Assembly (NCBI GenBank): GCA_948146395.1
Contig: OX411543.1
Location: 66,723,474 to 66,787,473 of the forward strand
DNA: 64,000 nt
Source of the DNA: Fragum whitleyi
Lineage: Eukaryota; Mollusca; Bivalvia; Cardiida; Cardiidae
Direction of reading: 5' to 3'
The position numbers and the translations under genes are program-made. Shown here piece after piece: positions 47,970-59,273 of this stretch; the first letter of the stretch is position 1; each line of letters starts with the position of its first letter. The notes below the pieces were generated by a model. That model ran no database searches. It had not been told where the DNA came from and saw nothing but the letters and a program-made list of their open reading frames with translations.

Positions 47970-48450
47970 TTCTTCTCGACGGCGGCACTTATTCTTTCCG
48001 ACTATTTGTCTCTCACCAATGGGTTGATAATCGTAGACCTAAGTGGGATTGCAGCTGGGAGTTAGGAAAGGATATGATGGTGATATTGGTTAGATAACTA
48101 TCAGGTACCCATTGTTAGGTGCTCCAACTGTCGCTGCATAAGACTTCCAATCTGGAAGTCATGGGTTCGATCCCCGGTGGCGGCAAATATCCTTTCCGAC
48201 GTTAGTCTCTCACCAATGGGTAGATAATCGTAAACATATGTGAGATAGCAGTCGGAGGCTAGGAAAGGGTGAAATGGTAGTACAGGTGAAAGAAATACCA
48301 GGAATCCATTGTTAGGTGCTCCGACCGCCGCGATATAACTGCGAAATTGTTGAAAGCGGCGTAAAACCCATTCAAACAAACAAATCCAACTGTCGCGATA
48401 CAACTGAAAAATGTTTAAAGCGGAGTTAAATTCCATTCATTCAATCAATC
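47970..48450 (+). mobile_element. tRNA-derived SINE, family B, host copy split by an insertion
   Basis: The left part (47970-48134) runs from GGCGGCACTTATTC-like head remnant through CTCACCAATGGGTTGATAAT to GGTGCTCCAACTGTCGC. The right part (48397-48450) resumes with GATACAACTGAAAAATG, AAAGCGGAG and a CAATCAATCAATC tail. A second SINE lies between at 48135-48384. Confidence 0.85.
48135..48384 (+). mobile_element. tRNA-derived SINE, family B, nested copy
   Basis: Inserted into an older copy of its own family with a 12-bp target-site duplication TCCAACTGTCGC (48123-48134 and 48385-48396). It starts in the middle of the tRNA head (GCATAAGACTTCCAATCTGG), so box A is missing while box B GGTTCGATCCC is present. 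The minus open frame 48101-48436 is the antisense of this pair and is not a gene. Confidence 0.92.
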
Positions 48451-48479
48451 AATCAATTTTTCTTCCTCCTTTTTATTAT

Positions 48480-48970
48480 AAACCGAAGGTAGTCGTATAC
48501 TAGTATCATCTTCTTCGTCCGTCCATCCGCCCGTCCATTCGTCCGTCCCGATGTCAGAACATCCGTACGTCCCATGTGGTGTGTGAGCCTGTAGAAATGC
48601 GTTACATGAAAAGTTCGAATTTGATTTCGGTCCCATGATTTTTTGAGGGAGATATGGATATAACCTTGGTCATATTGAGCTAAATTTTTGTATCAATGAG
48701 TTACAGAACAAGTTCGAGTTTGTTTTCCGTCCATTGATTTTTTAGGAAAATATGGATGCTGGACTTTGAAAATTAGTAGGAGTTTTCAGTTTTGCAAGTT
48801 TTACTTGGAGATATTGAGCTTTTTTTTTTTGGTATTATAACAATAATACTTGCAAACTTTACTTGCAGAAATTGAGCTAATTTTTGGAGTAATATCGATA
48901 AGTTACAAAACAAGTTCTAGTTTGGTTCCAGTCCGTTGAACGATTTCAGATATACAGTAATTTGCTGATT
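48480..48970 (-). mobile_element. Tandem-core dispersed repeat, unnamed, minus orientation
   Basis: TCCGTCCATCCGCCCGTCCA near 48519 marks the 3' side. Three units with AAAAGTTCGAATTTG/ACAAGTTCGAGTTTG, GGTCCCATGATTTTTTGAGG and ATATTGAGCTAA follow. Boundaries are approximate. Confidence 0.55.
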
Positions 48971-49738
48971 TGGGACGTGAGTGATAGCACTGATCATTTA
49001 CAGGTGTGTAACAATAAGCTACTAATTCCCACTATAGTTTCAAGATAAATCAACTGCTTAACCAATACATGTGATTGAAATTCTAACTCTTTTACGGTTA
49101 AGGCCAAACTCGAACAACAGCGAAATTCAGAATGGTTATGTCAATTCCCTGTGAGACTTTCTTCATTTTAATATAATTGCAATCTAATAAAATAAAGAAT
49201 TTTGATTGGTTTAAATCGCATCACGTGGGGAAATCCATTGCACTTTATTTCTGTATAAAATGCAATAGGTCTATCGGGAAACCCCCGACCTTCGATCTGC
49301 ATGTCCTGTGTTTTAGGAACTCGAATACCCCTCGTTCCCCTTCCATATCGTAATATTGATATTTAATATATATGAAATTAAGATATTTTCGAAAGAATTT
49401 ATGAATAAAAGCATGCAGTTCAGATCCTGAGTCGATGTTGACAGCGAGTCGGCGAAGACCACCAAGCAACCCTCTCAGCTAAGCCCGATCACGATAGTTT
49501 CGGTTTAAAATGTCAAAATTATGTTTAGATCATAAGTACCTCTACGAATGTCAAATTGTCGTTTATTTGTGTACCATTTGTTTAACTTTATGCCGTTTAA
49601 CTTCGATAACGAGAAAAAAATACACGATCTAAAAAAAGATTCTGTTATAAACGCAGAAAAGTAGACTCGAAACTTTAATGATTAGCCGAGTATTTTAATA
49701 GTTTCTTAGACCAAGAGGATTGCAATTATAAGGGCAAA
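48971..49738. other. Non-coding, nothing recognised
   Basis: No gene; the 49245-49469 minus frame lacks motifs. Confidence 0.3.
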
Positions 49739-49879
49739 GTGTCTTTTTCACAGCGTTTATAGGGGTATAAAGTGCAATTGCCTTAGCACATGGCTAAAAC
49801 ATAACGCCCTACGGGCGTTATTTGCCATGTGCTAAGGCAGTTGCACTTTATACCCCAATAAACGCAGTGAAAAAGACAC
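49739..49879. repeat. Long near-perfect palindrome
   Basis: Two arms of about 70 bases, GTGTCTTTTTCACAGCGTTT...GCACATGG and its complement, pair with about three mismatches and one short indel. At the centre ATAACGCCC-TAC-GGGCGTTAT forms a perfect 9-bp stem. Transcription from either strand would give a microRNA-precursor-length hairpin. It could equally be a fully palindromic MITE. Confidence 0.9.
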
Positions 49880-50569
49880 ACATCCCTATATTAAGTACAT
49901 GCACATATATATTTCAGACAGCTGACAATAGCGGATGTCAGTACGAGGTCACCTGAAATGATCAATTATGTTCTATTTAGGCAAATTTCACAGGAGCCAG
50001 GGTAGTTGGTTCAATTGAATTTTCACATTTTCAGGCAATTTGCCAAAGAAAAGCTGCACATAGATAACTTTTTCATTTTCGATGTTTGTCCTAAAAGGCT
50101 GAAATACAGAATTGAATTCTTACCGAAATTCATGAGTTCGTCTGAAAAATCGTCGAATGTAAAAACATCATATGACAATTGACATCAGTCTTCACCACGG
50201 TAACGCATAATTAACATGAGCGATATATGACGTCATATCGTATAAAAACGCTGACATGTTTGTGATTTTTCTATAAAGATAACTTTCGAATGTATGTAAA
50301 AATCTCATTTTTCATCTATCTGGATGTTTAATCGTCGAATATCGATAGCTTTAGCGAAACTTTTTTGACAGAAATTGAAATTGTATATTTTCTTTAAATT
50401 TATATGAAAGGTGGCCGGATACAGTCACTTAAGAACAATCTCACTATTTCCTCTAGCAAGTCAAATCAGTAGTTTCTATTTATATAATAAGATATATACA
50501 GTACTCATAACATCTTCAGAATCTTAACGCCGACTAGAGCACAATACAATTCATGTATACATTTGTCCG
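49880..50569. other. Non-coding, nothing recognised
   Basis: AT-rich flank; no gene. Confidence 0.3.
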
Positions 50570-50735
50570 ATATTTATCTCCCCAAAACGAGTACATAATC
50601 GTAGACCTATGAACGATGAGTAGTCTGGGCTCAAAAAGATTGTCATGATAGTACTAATAAGAGAAATACCATGAGTCCATTATAAGGGCCCAGCCCCAGC
50701 GAAATGATACAAAAATTTAAAACCACAATTCAATC
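50570..50735 (+). mobile_element. tRNA-derived SINE, family B, old copy
   Basis: Strongly diverged but collinear: ACATAATCGTAGACCTATGA, GAGAAATACCATGAGTCCAT, GCGAAATGATACAAAAATTT, AAAACCACAATTCAATC. No head or target duplication is readable. Confidence 0.65.
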
Positions 50736-51815
50736 AACCCTTTTCATTATAAAGAATGGTAGATAATGCTTTCGAATCTCTCCAGGCAAGCGCCCACTGA
50801 AAGGAGATCCCATCATTGCAGTAGTGACTACTTCCCCTGAAAGGATCCAGACATATTCTCAGTATATTGGTTGCACTTAAATCTTATACTGCTGAACTAA
50901 AGTAAAGGGCATGGGAAGTAACCCCTTATCAATTCTTGAAAATACACTGAAACAATTTCAACTTGTGCAAGATCTGAGTTCAATAATTTGACTTTCGAGA
51001 ACTGCAATCAAAATTGCCAACACAGCAGGTTTGAATTTTAACGAATCGCCGAAAGTACTCCCCCCCTTTCGAAACGTGCAATAAACTATTGTTATTGGTA
51101 AGCTCAGGGCCGGGTGTGTAACTCATCTCATGAAAAGCATTTAATGTTCCCAAGGAAACATTTAGTTAGCAGGAATCTGTGGCACCTGTTTCTGAGTTGC
51201 TTTCCACACCATATGCACAAATGGAAGAGCTGATTAACACCCGTTGGTGTAAGATCCTTTTCCCCATCCGACACAGAAGGATATCCAGGGGATCACTTTT
51301 CAGCAACAAGTGAGTTGATCTGGCTCAACGGTTCATATTTACCCTTTTGTGCTTATGTTTAGATTAGACGCATAATGAGAAATCAAGAGTGAATTGGAGT
51401 CCAAAAACGACGCTGATTGATGTGTTCTTGAATAACAGTTGACCTCGGGTGTAGGCCCTATTATCCAAGGAAACGAGTCTCAGTCCCGAAACCTATGGTG
51501 ATGATGGGAGGGCTGCTCCATGACATACGGTTGTTGGTTTGGTAACGTAGAGCCCTGAGCTGTCTGTAGAGGAGGACCTTTCGAACTGAACATCTACACC
51601 GCACGACCGGGATCACTAATCAGATGTACCGGTAGTTTGAAATTTTCCATATTACCGCTGAATGGCAGAGTGGCTTATTGTTAATCGCCTGGATATATTT
51701 ACTGTCTGGGCAAATATCTTGAAGCCATAGTCTACATCCAATGTTCAAAGTTTGATCATTTGAAGCATGTCGAACAGAAGCCCCAAACGGCGCAACAAAG
51801 ACCCCCCCCCCCTGG
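50736..51815. other. Non-coding; ends in a C homopolymer
   Basis: No gene seen. A C run of about 12 (51802-51812) abuts the 3' end of the next element. Confidence 0.4.
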
Positions 51816-52884
51816 TTAGCTCCACTGGCCGAAGGCTAGCGAGCTATTGTCATGGCGGTGTGTCCGTCGTGCGTCCGTGCGTAAACTTTTTCTTTAAACA
51901 TCTTTTCCTCCCAGACCAATGGGCGGATTTTAAACAAACTTGGTAGAAATGATCCTTGGGTGGCCCTCTTCTCAAATTGTTCAAAGAATTTTGATTGGCC
52001 CCAAAATATGGGCGTGGCAGGGCGTGGCATTTTTTCTTTTTGAAATCTTTAAAAATTTTCTCCTCCCAAACCATTGGGCTAATTTCAATGAAACTTGGCA
52101 TGGATGTTCCTTGATTGACCCTTATTTTAAATTGTTCAAGAAATTTTGATTGGCCCATAAATAAGGGCGTGGCAGGGCGGGGCTTATTTTGAGCCCGAAA
52201 TATTTGAACGACATCCCTCCTGAACCACTGGGCCGATTTCAATGAAACTTTAACAGAATGTTCCTTGGTTGACCCTTTACTTTAGTTGCTCAAGAATTTT
52301 CGATTGGTTTTTAAATATGGTCGTGGCAGGGCGGGGCCTATTTTGAGCCCGAAATTTTCAAATGACATTGTCTCCTGAACCACTTGGCTGATTTCAATGA
52401 AACTTTACCAGAATGTTCCTTGAGTGTCTCTTTTCAAAAAATATTTACTTAATTTTGATTGACCGATAAATTTATGTGTGGCTGGGCGGGGCTTATTTTG
52501 AGGCCAAAATCTTTGAACGATATCTCCTCGGGAACCACTCAGCCAATTTCAATGAAACTTTACCAGAATGTTTCTTGGGTGACTATTTACCTAAATTGTT
52601 CCAGAAATTTTGATTGGTCCATAAATATGGTCGTGGCAGGCGGGGCCTATTTTGAGACCAAAATCTTTAAACGACATCTTCTGAACCTTGTGTTTTAATA
52701 AGATGGGTAAAGGGTTGCAGGTTCATTGTGATTGAGTATTTTGGTGCAATATGGACCAGAACCAGTTTATCATTATTAGGAGATTTCGGAGTGCTAATGT
52801 ATTCATTTAAAGTAAGCTTTATTTAATGAAAGTCTAAAGATTTTAAAGCCAGTGGAGCGATACAGGCCCTCTTGGGCCTCTTGT
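51816..52884 (-). mobile_element. Hairpin-ended dispersed repeat, family 1, complete
   Basis: Minus orientation. The plus-strand left edge, TTAGCTCCACTGGCCGAAGG then CTAGCGAGC, is the 3' hairpin and CTAA end. The right edge CCAGTGGAGCGATACAGGCC then CTCTTGGGCC is the 5' end. Six internal units of about 125 bp repeat AATTTCAATGAAACTT, GGCGTGGCAGGGCGGGGC and TATTTTGAGCCCGAAAT. The same subterminal inverted pair (GCTCCACTGGC/GCCAGTGGAGC) is kept. Open frames across it up to 130 codons arise from the repeat period. Confidence 0.85.
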
Positions 52885-53292
52885 TTACCATCTTGTCGAA
52901 ATGTTTTCAGGTTAATCATCGAATGCTCCCGCAAAAAATGCTAAAAATCCCCAACAATACTGATTCTACAGCTAAATCAGAAAAGGTTTCTACGGATATT
53001 TTCTGGTTGTGTTATCTTTTAAATGGCCCTGAGAGCTGTCTTTTGTAGCAGATGACCAAGCATAAAAAACACTATTGGCCTAATTTATTTTCTTTCATGG
53101 TTTGACATAAAACCGACTAAAGATAAGAAATTCATAGGCCGGCCCTTAACTTTGGTTCGACAGTATATTACAAGTAGGAGTCATTTACTTTCGATTGGTA
53201 TTGTTTTAATATGTCATCCCTTATGGCGATAGAAAAACTTAACACATGGACTTTGAATAAATAATCGATTGTTGATAATGGACTGACCTCAT
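52885..53292. other. Non-coding flank of the LINE fragment
   Basis: No gene recognised. Confidence 0.3.
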
Positions 53293-54483
53293 ATGGCACA
53301 GTGTGTGTGTACGATTACAGTAATATTAGCTGAATCAAAAGAAGAACTGCAGTCTGCTTTGAATGCTATGTATCTCTATTGTCAAACATGGGATCTTGAA
53401 GTTAACCCATCTAAAACAAAAATTACTATCCTTTATAATAGAAAATTTGATCTCAATCATTCTTTCATGTACAATGGACAAGCTCTAGACATAGTTGATA
53501 GCTTTGTTTATCTTGGAACACTTTTCTCATATAATGGCAGATTTCTACTTAATAACCATAGAATGGTTGACCAGGCTCGCAAAGCAATGTTCTCTGTTAT
53601 GAGAAAATCTCGTAAATTAGATTTACCAGTAGACCTGCAATTACAACTTTTCGATAGCATGGTGGTACCCATACTATTGTATGGCTCTGAAGTAACTGGT
53701 TTTGAAAATTCAACTATACTTGAGAGGCTATGTACTCAGTTTTATAAGATTGTTTTGAATGTCAAAAGGTCAACACCCAATTTGATTTTATATGGAGAAT
53801 TAGGGCGTTACCCTATTAATATTTTGATTCAATCTAGAATGATTGGCTTCTGGCAAAGAATTGTCAATGGTAAGAAAGATACAATTTCCCATAGATTAAA
53901 CAATATTTTATTACAAATGCATAATAAAGACTTTTTCCATTCTAAATGGCTACTCCAAATAAAGGACTGTTTAACTCAAACTGATTATTTAAACTTATGG
54001 GAGTCTCAACAAAACATACCTTTGGGTTTAGCTAAAATGGTTAAATCAAGACTGATAGATAGATATAAAGTAGAATGGGTAGAGCAAGTCTTTCTTTCTT
54101 CTAAATGTCTCAATTATAGAATATTTAAATCTGACTTGGTCCTTGAACTTTTACCTAATGATTTGGCCACAGCACTCTGTCATTTTAGATGTCTGAATCA
54201 TAAGTTGCCAATTGAATTTGGTAGGTTCTGGGGCACCGACAGAGATGAGAGATTGTGTGAGCTTTGTTCTGAACATGAACTTGGAGATGAGTATCACTAT
54301 CTCTTAGTTTGTAGTTATTTTGGGGATCTGAGGCGTTTGTGTCTTCCTAGGGGCCTGTCACGTCACCCTAGTACTATTCAGTATTATGATCTGATGAATA
54401 CCAATGATATAAAGGTTTTGTTTAAACTTAGTAAATTTTGTAAAGAAATTTTGAAAACATTTAAGGTCATATATAACCAGTAA
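53293..54483 (+). pseudogene. 5'-truncated LINE reverse transcriptase, C-terminal part
   Basis: A 396-codon open frame. Residues 9-50 (TVILAESKEELQSALNAM, CQTWDLEVNPSKTKI) follow directly after the place where a non-LTR reverse transcriptase has its Y-A-D-D catalytic motif. Here that motif is replaced by CVCTI, consistent with truncation plus a base loss at the junction. Later parts match the thumb and connecting region (VYLGTLFSYNG, ILLYGSEVTG), and a C-terminal C-x2-C...H-x4-C finger is near residues 324-343 (CELCSEHELGDEYHYLLVC). Complete LINE ORF2 products are usually near 1,000 residues. The ATG is incidental to the truncation. Catalysis is not possible without YADD. It is probably of the Jockey/CR1/I group, not resolved by eye. 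The 3' UTR follows. Confidence 0.9.
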
Positions 54484-55140
54484 CCTGTTAAATATGAACT
54501 TGATATAGTTTGTAAAGTGTTTTTAACTCAACTCCCCTGAGGTGAACCAGTGATTTGAAGACTGTGAGTGGCCCCCAGACATACATGTTCTGCCAAATTT
54601 TATATTTAAAATCCTGAATGATTTAGCTTGGACCATAAATAATTACTATTCATCCAACTTAGGTCTAGTCTGATGCCATGTGGATTCATGAAAGGAGAAT
54701 GATTCCTTTTTGTGGATGTATGTGGACTTAGGCCCTTATAATAAGTAACCATTTTTAACACAGTTAAACCTGTGCTCTGTCTCTTAACTTAAGCAGAATT
54801 TAACTGGTCCAATATATGTAATAACTATTTTGAAATTTAAGTGATTATGGATTGTGTATATCCATTGTCATCTGCATTTTCTTAAAGTATGGATTATTAG
54901 GAATTCACACCTCTAGATAACCTATTCAACTTGGTTTTAACTGGGGGCCTTATCTGCACTTTTCATCATTCTTCATCATATTCCTTGATTGTCGTTAGTT
55001 AAATCTAGTCAGCTTCATTTGGAGCTTTCATCAAACTTTTCACATGTTTTGTTAATTTTGTTTGTTACTATGTAGCATATTGACCTATACCTCGGTTAGG
55101 GGTCCTGGTCTTTGAATAAAAACCTTGAAACCTTGAAAAA
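54484..55140 (+). mobile_element. LINE 3' UTR and tail
   Basis: Continues the truncated LINE. It ends GGGGTCCTGGTCTTTGAATA then AAAACCTTGAAACCTTGAAA and further AACCTTGA units, a microsatellite-like tail typical of several LINE groups instead of poly(A). Confidence 0.8.
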
Positions 55141-55705
55141 CCTTGATTGCTTCGAACATTGTGTTTTGGTGACGTCGAAATTCAAACGCAAGAAGAAATG
55201 GTCAAAATGTATCATCTCTAAAACGCCGCCGTTCGCATTAAGTAATTTGCCAGTTGATGGAGACTAAGTATCTTCATAAATATAACGCCTTCTTACGTTT
55301 CAGCCTTTTCTCTAGTAATAATACAAATTTGAAAAAATGAAGGTTGAACGCTACAGTTCAAACAGGATGCAAATTCAAAGTATGGTGCGATTTTAATTTT
55401 TATTTGTTGTTAAATATGTAAGCTACGGTTTATTAAACATAAATGCTAATTTTACTGGAAATCTTCAAATCAGTAAAGACAAGTAAATAAAATCGCTCTC
55501 ACTTCAGAAAATGTGAACAATATAAAAAGTTCGGCTTGTACCAGCTAGAACTAAAGAAACCAGGTTAACCAGAATCTAGCCTTGATTCAGACAGCGCCAA
55601 AAGGAAAATAACCATTATAAAATGAATTCGTTTTTACGTTTCTTTTTAAATAAATTTAACAAAACAGACGAATCATTTCCTTGTATTTTATTTGTTCTTT
55701 ATTTA
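55141..55705. other. Non-coding, nothing recognised
   Basis: No gene seen. Confidence 0.3.
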
Positions 55706-56715
55706 AAAAGAGGGCAAGAATGGCCCTAAACCGCTCACCTGAATTTAAATGGCCAAGTTGATCTCATCCAAGAAACCTTCTGGCAAAGTTTCATTCAGAT
55801 TTGCCTAATAATTAAAGAGATGTTATTCCAAGAATTAACAGTGAAAGTAGACCCTGTCCACCCATTCCTTACGAAAAAGACTCGAAATAAGCCCCGCGCT
55901 GTCACGCCCATATTCATTTGCAAATCAAAATCTCTCAAACAATATTTGAAGATGGTCACCCAAGGAAAATTCTGGTAAAGTTTCATTGAAATCGGCCCAG
56001 TGGTTCAGAAGGATATGTTGTTCAAAGATTTCGGGTTCAAAATAAGCCCCGCCCTACCACGCCCTTATAAATGGACCAATCATGATTTCACGAAAAAAAA
56101 AATGAAAATGGTCACCAAAGGAACTTTCTGTTGAAGTTTCATTGAAATCAGCTCAGTGGTTCAGGAAGAGATGTCGTTCAAAGAATTCGGGCGCAAAATC
56201 GTCCCCGCCCTGCCACGCTCATATTTATTGACAAATCAAAATCTCGCAAACTATATTTGAACCCAAGGAACATTATGGTTAAGTTTCATAGAAATCGGCC
56301 CAGTGGTTCAGGAGGAGATGTCGTTCAAAGATTTCGGCCCAAAAATAAGCCCCGCGCTGCAACGCCCCTCTTCTTGTGTCAATCAAAATTTCGCGACCAA
56401 TTATTGAAAAGGGTCAACCAGGGAACATTCTGGTCAAGTTTCATTGAAATCGACCCTGTGGTTTTAGAGGAGATGTCGTTCAAAGAATTCGGTCTCAAAA
56501 TAATCCCCGCCCTGCCACGCCCATATTTATGGGCCAATCTGAATATAGCGAACAATTTTTGAAGAGTGTCACCAAGGTAACATTCTGGCAAAAGTTCATT
56601 GAAATCGGCACAGCGGTTTAGAAGAAGAGGAAGTTTTAAGAAAGCTGACGACGCACGACGGAGTCAGGGTGATCTTAAAAGCTCCCCTTGAGCACGTTGT
56701 GCTCAGGTGGGCTAA
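55706..56715 (+). mobile_element. Hairpin-ended dispersed repeat with family 1 core and family 2 ends
   Basis: The 5' side reads AGGGCAAGAATGGCCCTAAA then CCGCTCACCTGAA. The 3' side reads CTTGAGCACGTTGTGCTCAG then GTGGGCTAA. The subterminal pair is therefore GCTCACCTGA/TCAGGTGGGC, as in family 2. The internal units (AAGTTTCATTGAAATCGGCC, AGTGGTTCAGGAGGAGATG, CCCCGCCCTGCCACGCCCAT) are those of family 1. Family 1 and 2 thus share or exchange cores. Confidence 0.85.
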
Positions 56716-56743
56716 AAATTAACAATCAATGAGCGAAATTGCA

Positions 56744-56962
56744 GTGTGGTGTCCGTGGTCTAGGGGTAGAGCGTCGGCCTCTTGACCCAAAGGTCCTGAG
56801 TTCGATTCCCGGGAGCAGCTATCGATCTTGGTTCTTTCATAGGCCCACACGTTCAGCGCGAGTACTGGTGAATTTTCCAGGAAGCAGAATCGTGAGGGAT
56901 TAATCTAAGTTGTAAGAACTTGTTTCCCAATCGATGTAAAATAAATAGGTTTAAACCAAACC
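56744..56962 (+). mobile_element. tRNA-derived SINE, family A, copy 2
   Basis: Flanked by an 8-bp target-site duplication AAATTGCA (56736-56743, 56963-56970). Same start (GTGTGGTGTCCGTGGTCTAG) and same tail (AAATAGGTTTAAACCAAACC) as copy 1 at 46550. Box A TGGTCTAGGGGT and box B GAGTTCGATTCCC intact. Confidence 0.92.
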
Positions 56963-57169
56963 AAATTGCATGAAAGTAAAAAAAAAACCATGAACAAGTC
57001 TAGAATTATAGTGAGAATCAAAGCACTGAAGTTCTTCTTTCCGTTCTCACTTCTGTTTGAAACGTCACCAGAACACAATATTCGGAGCAATCCCAACAAT
57101 GGATTTTATTCAAAGCTTGTAACGTAAGTGTTGCAATCGTTAGAAAGGATTATATTTATTAAACTATGG

Positions 57170-58309
57170 ACCGGAGCGGCGCATATACGCCCGATGGGGC
57201 TTGTTAGTAACCTTGGCTTGTCAGTAACATGATTTTAAATGATAGCTATAAATATTGCAAACAGACAGACATACGACTGGTGCCATAACATAGTATGACC
57301 TTTTGAGTGTAAATTGAAAATGATTTTATGCACAACTATATGCCAAACAGTCATTTTACAAGTTTCAGTTCATTCCAATTCAAAGTGTGACGAGTTGCTC
57401 ACAAAAGAAATAGAGTAAATTTCAATCATTTCAAGGGCAGGTAATACAAGAAAGACCCAAGCTTTTTGAATTTCTGAAGTCTTATGTTTAACCAAATAGC
57501 AGGGTTATATTTTGGCAAGATTCATTTCAATCCAATTAAATTTGTCGGAGTTGTGCACACACACGCACAAAAAAATCTGTAAATTTAATCTTTTTTGTGA
57601 AGTAAAGGGCAGATAAATCAGGAACATTTTTAAATATGAAAATATATTTAGTCCTAAGCACAAAAAGACAACCTACAGAGTCATTATGGCAAGTTTCCTT
57701 TCATTCCCATCCAAAATGTAGGAGAAAATGAGCTGACAAGAAATTTTGTTTTTCATCAACTCAAGGGCAGATAATCCAAGATAACTCAAGAATGACTGGA
57801 GCATTTTAAATTGAAAAGTCTTATGCATAACTAGACATCATAATTGTGTATAGTTTCAGCTTATATCAATTGATAGTTAAGGAGGAGTTACAAACAAAAT
57901 GCAGTGATTTTCTTTAAATTCGAGGGCAGATAATTCAAGAATTAACAGGAATGACTGGAGCGATTTGAATTTCAAAGGTCTTATTCACAATTAGACATCA
58001 TAGGAAGTCATTGTGTCTAGTTTCAGCTCATTCCCGTTGATAGTTTAGGAGGAGTTGCGCACACTAAAAACAGTGATATTGGTTATATTCAAGGGCACAT
58101 AATTCAAGATTTCTCAGTAATGACTGGAGCAATTTGAATTTCAAAGGTCTTTTGTACAACTAGTTATCATAAAGAGTAATTGTGGCAAGTGTCAGCTCAT
58201 TCCTACTGATAGTTCAGGAGGAGTTGCGTACACAAATAATTACTAACGGACGGACAGACGGACGGACGACCGAGGCCATAACCTAATACGACCCTTCGGA
58301 CGTATAAAA
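57170..58309 (+). mobile_element. Tandem-core dispersed repeat, family 4
   Basis: The left edge GGCGCATATACGCCCGATGG is followed by five units of about 190 bp (AGGGCAGATAATTCAAGA, GGTCTTATGCACAACTAG-like, CAAGTTTCAGCTCATTCC, TAAGGAGGAGTTGCG-like). It ends GGACGGACAGACGGACGGAC, ATACGACCCTTCGGACGTAT and AAAA. Both edges carry small hairpins. It has the same build as families 1-3 but no shared sequence apart from the GACGGACGG run. Confidence 0.75.
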
Positions 58310-59273
58310 ATGAATGACACTTACCTTTCCACTTTTTCATGAACGCCTTCCGCCATTTAATTGTACTTTTAGAAGGATTGGGGGAAAATGTGACCTCAAT
58401 TGCAGTTTAGTTTAAGACACGCTTAGTAACAATAGCTTTTGATTAGTTGATAAACGAGTGTCCGCAATACAACAAACTTTTATTTCTTTAACCGTTCTTC
58501 AAGAATTCCACAATCTGACAATCAACTGACGAAGAAATAACTTTCAGAAGCCAATAACAATATTTTTCAATTTGTATTTCGCAGGAAAATATATTTTTTC
58601 TACGTTCAAGGGATACAACTTCGAAATGCTTAACTTCTCAAAGCACGTCAAGTTGATTACCCTGGCACATAACAATTTGTTTACTTGTCAATTGAATAGT
58701 ATTTTTTTCTTACAAACTTATATATCTCATCTTGCGACCGGTAAGCGGTCGACAAGCAATAGCGTATCGATCGGGTAGATGATCGAGTGTGATCTGGTTA
58801 ATTACCCGACCTTTGCCAGATCGCCTTATCATAAACGCAATTGATTTCTGACCGTTGCGGTCAACTGTTCACACAATCAAATCGACTGATACTCAACCAT
58901 TCATTTCATTTCATTTGCCACTATGTGTGCTTGTCTAGAAATGGCTTAACTATTATTTGTTTATTTGCTTTTGTAACATTATAGTATTATTTTCATACTT
59001 TTGAAAGCCAATGATGCCCATATGGAAGATAGGGAAACCAAATATACAGCCTCTTTAAATAAAGTCATTATTATTATACTGACGTAGATAATTAAAACAC
59101 TAAAAGAACTGTGATGTTGGAATATGTCGAATTCACACCGCCCCTTATAACATTCTGTTGAATTTATACGGACACAAATCAAAGTTAACAGCTGAAGACA
59201 ATCCTCTCAGTATGGTGAGCATTAATAATCGGGGCCAACCAAGTGGAAATGTATGTGCCTGTATTAAAGAAAA
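58310..59273. other. Non-coding, nothing recognised
   Basis: Overlapping short frames only; no motif. Confidence 0.3.

Noticed and set aside
48135..48185. Possible tRNA gene at the start of the nested SINE
   Set aside because: Only the 3' half of the tRNA-like head is present and it continues into the SINE body.
48101..48436. 111-codon minus frame similar in sequence to the plus frame at 14321-14506
   Set aside because: Both are the antisense strand of family B SINEs. The similarity comes from the repeat, not from a conserved protein.
51836..52242. 130-codon minus frame with repeated P-R-P-A-T-P motifs, echoed at 35847-36446 and 56257-56562
   Set aside because: The repeated peptide is the translation of the family 1 core units. 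Similar frames in three elements reflect DNA copies.
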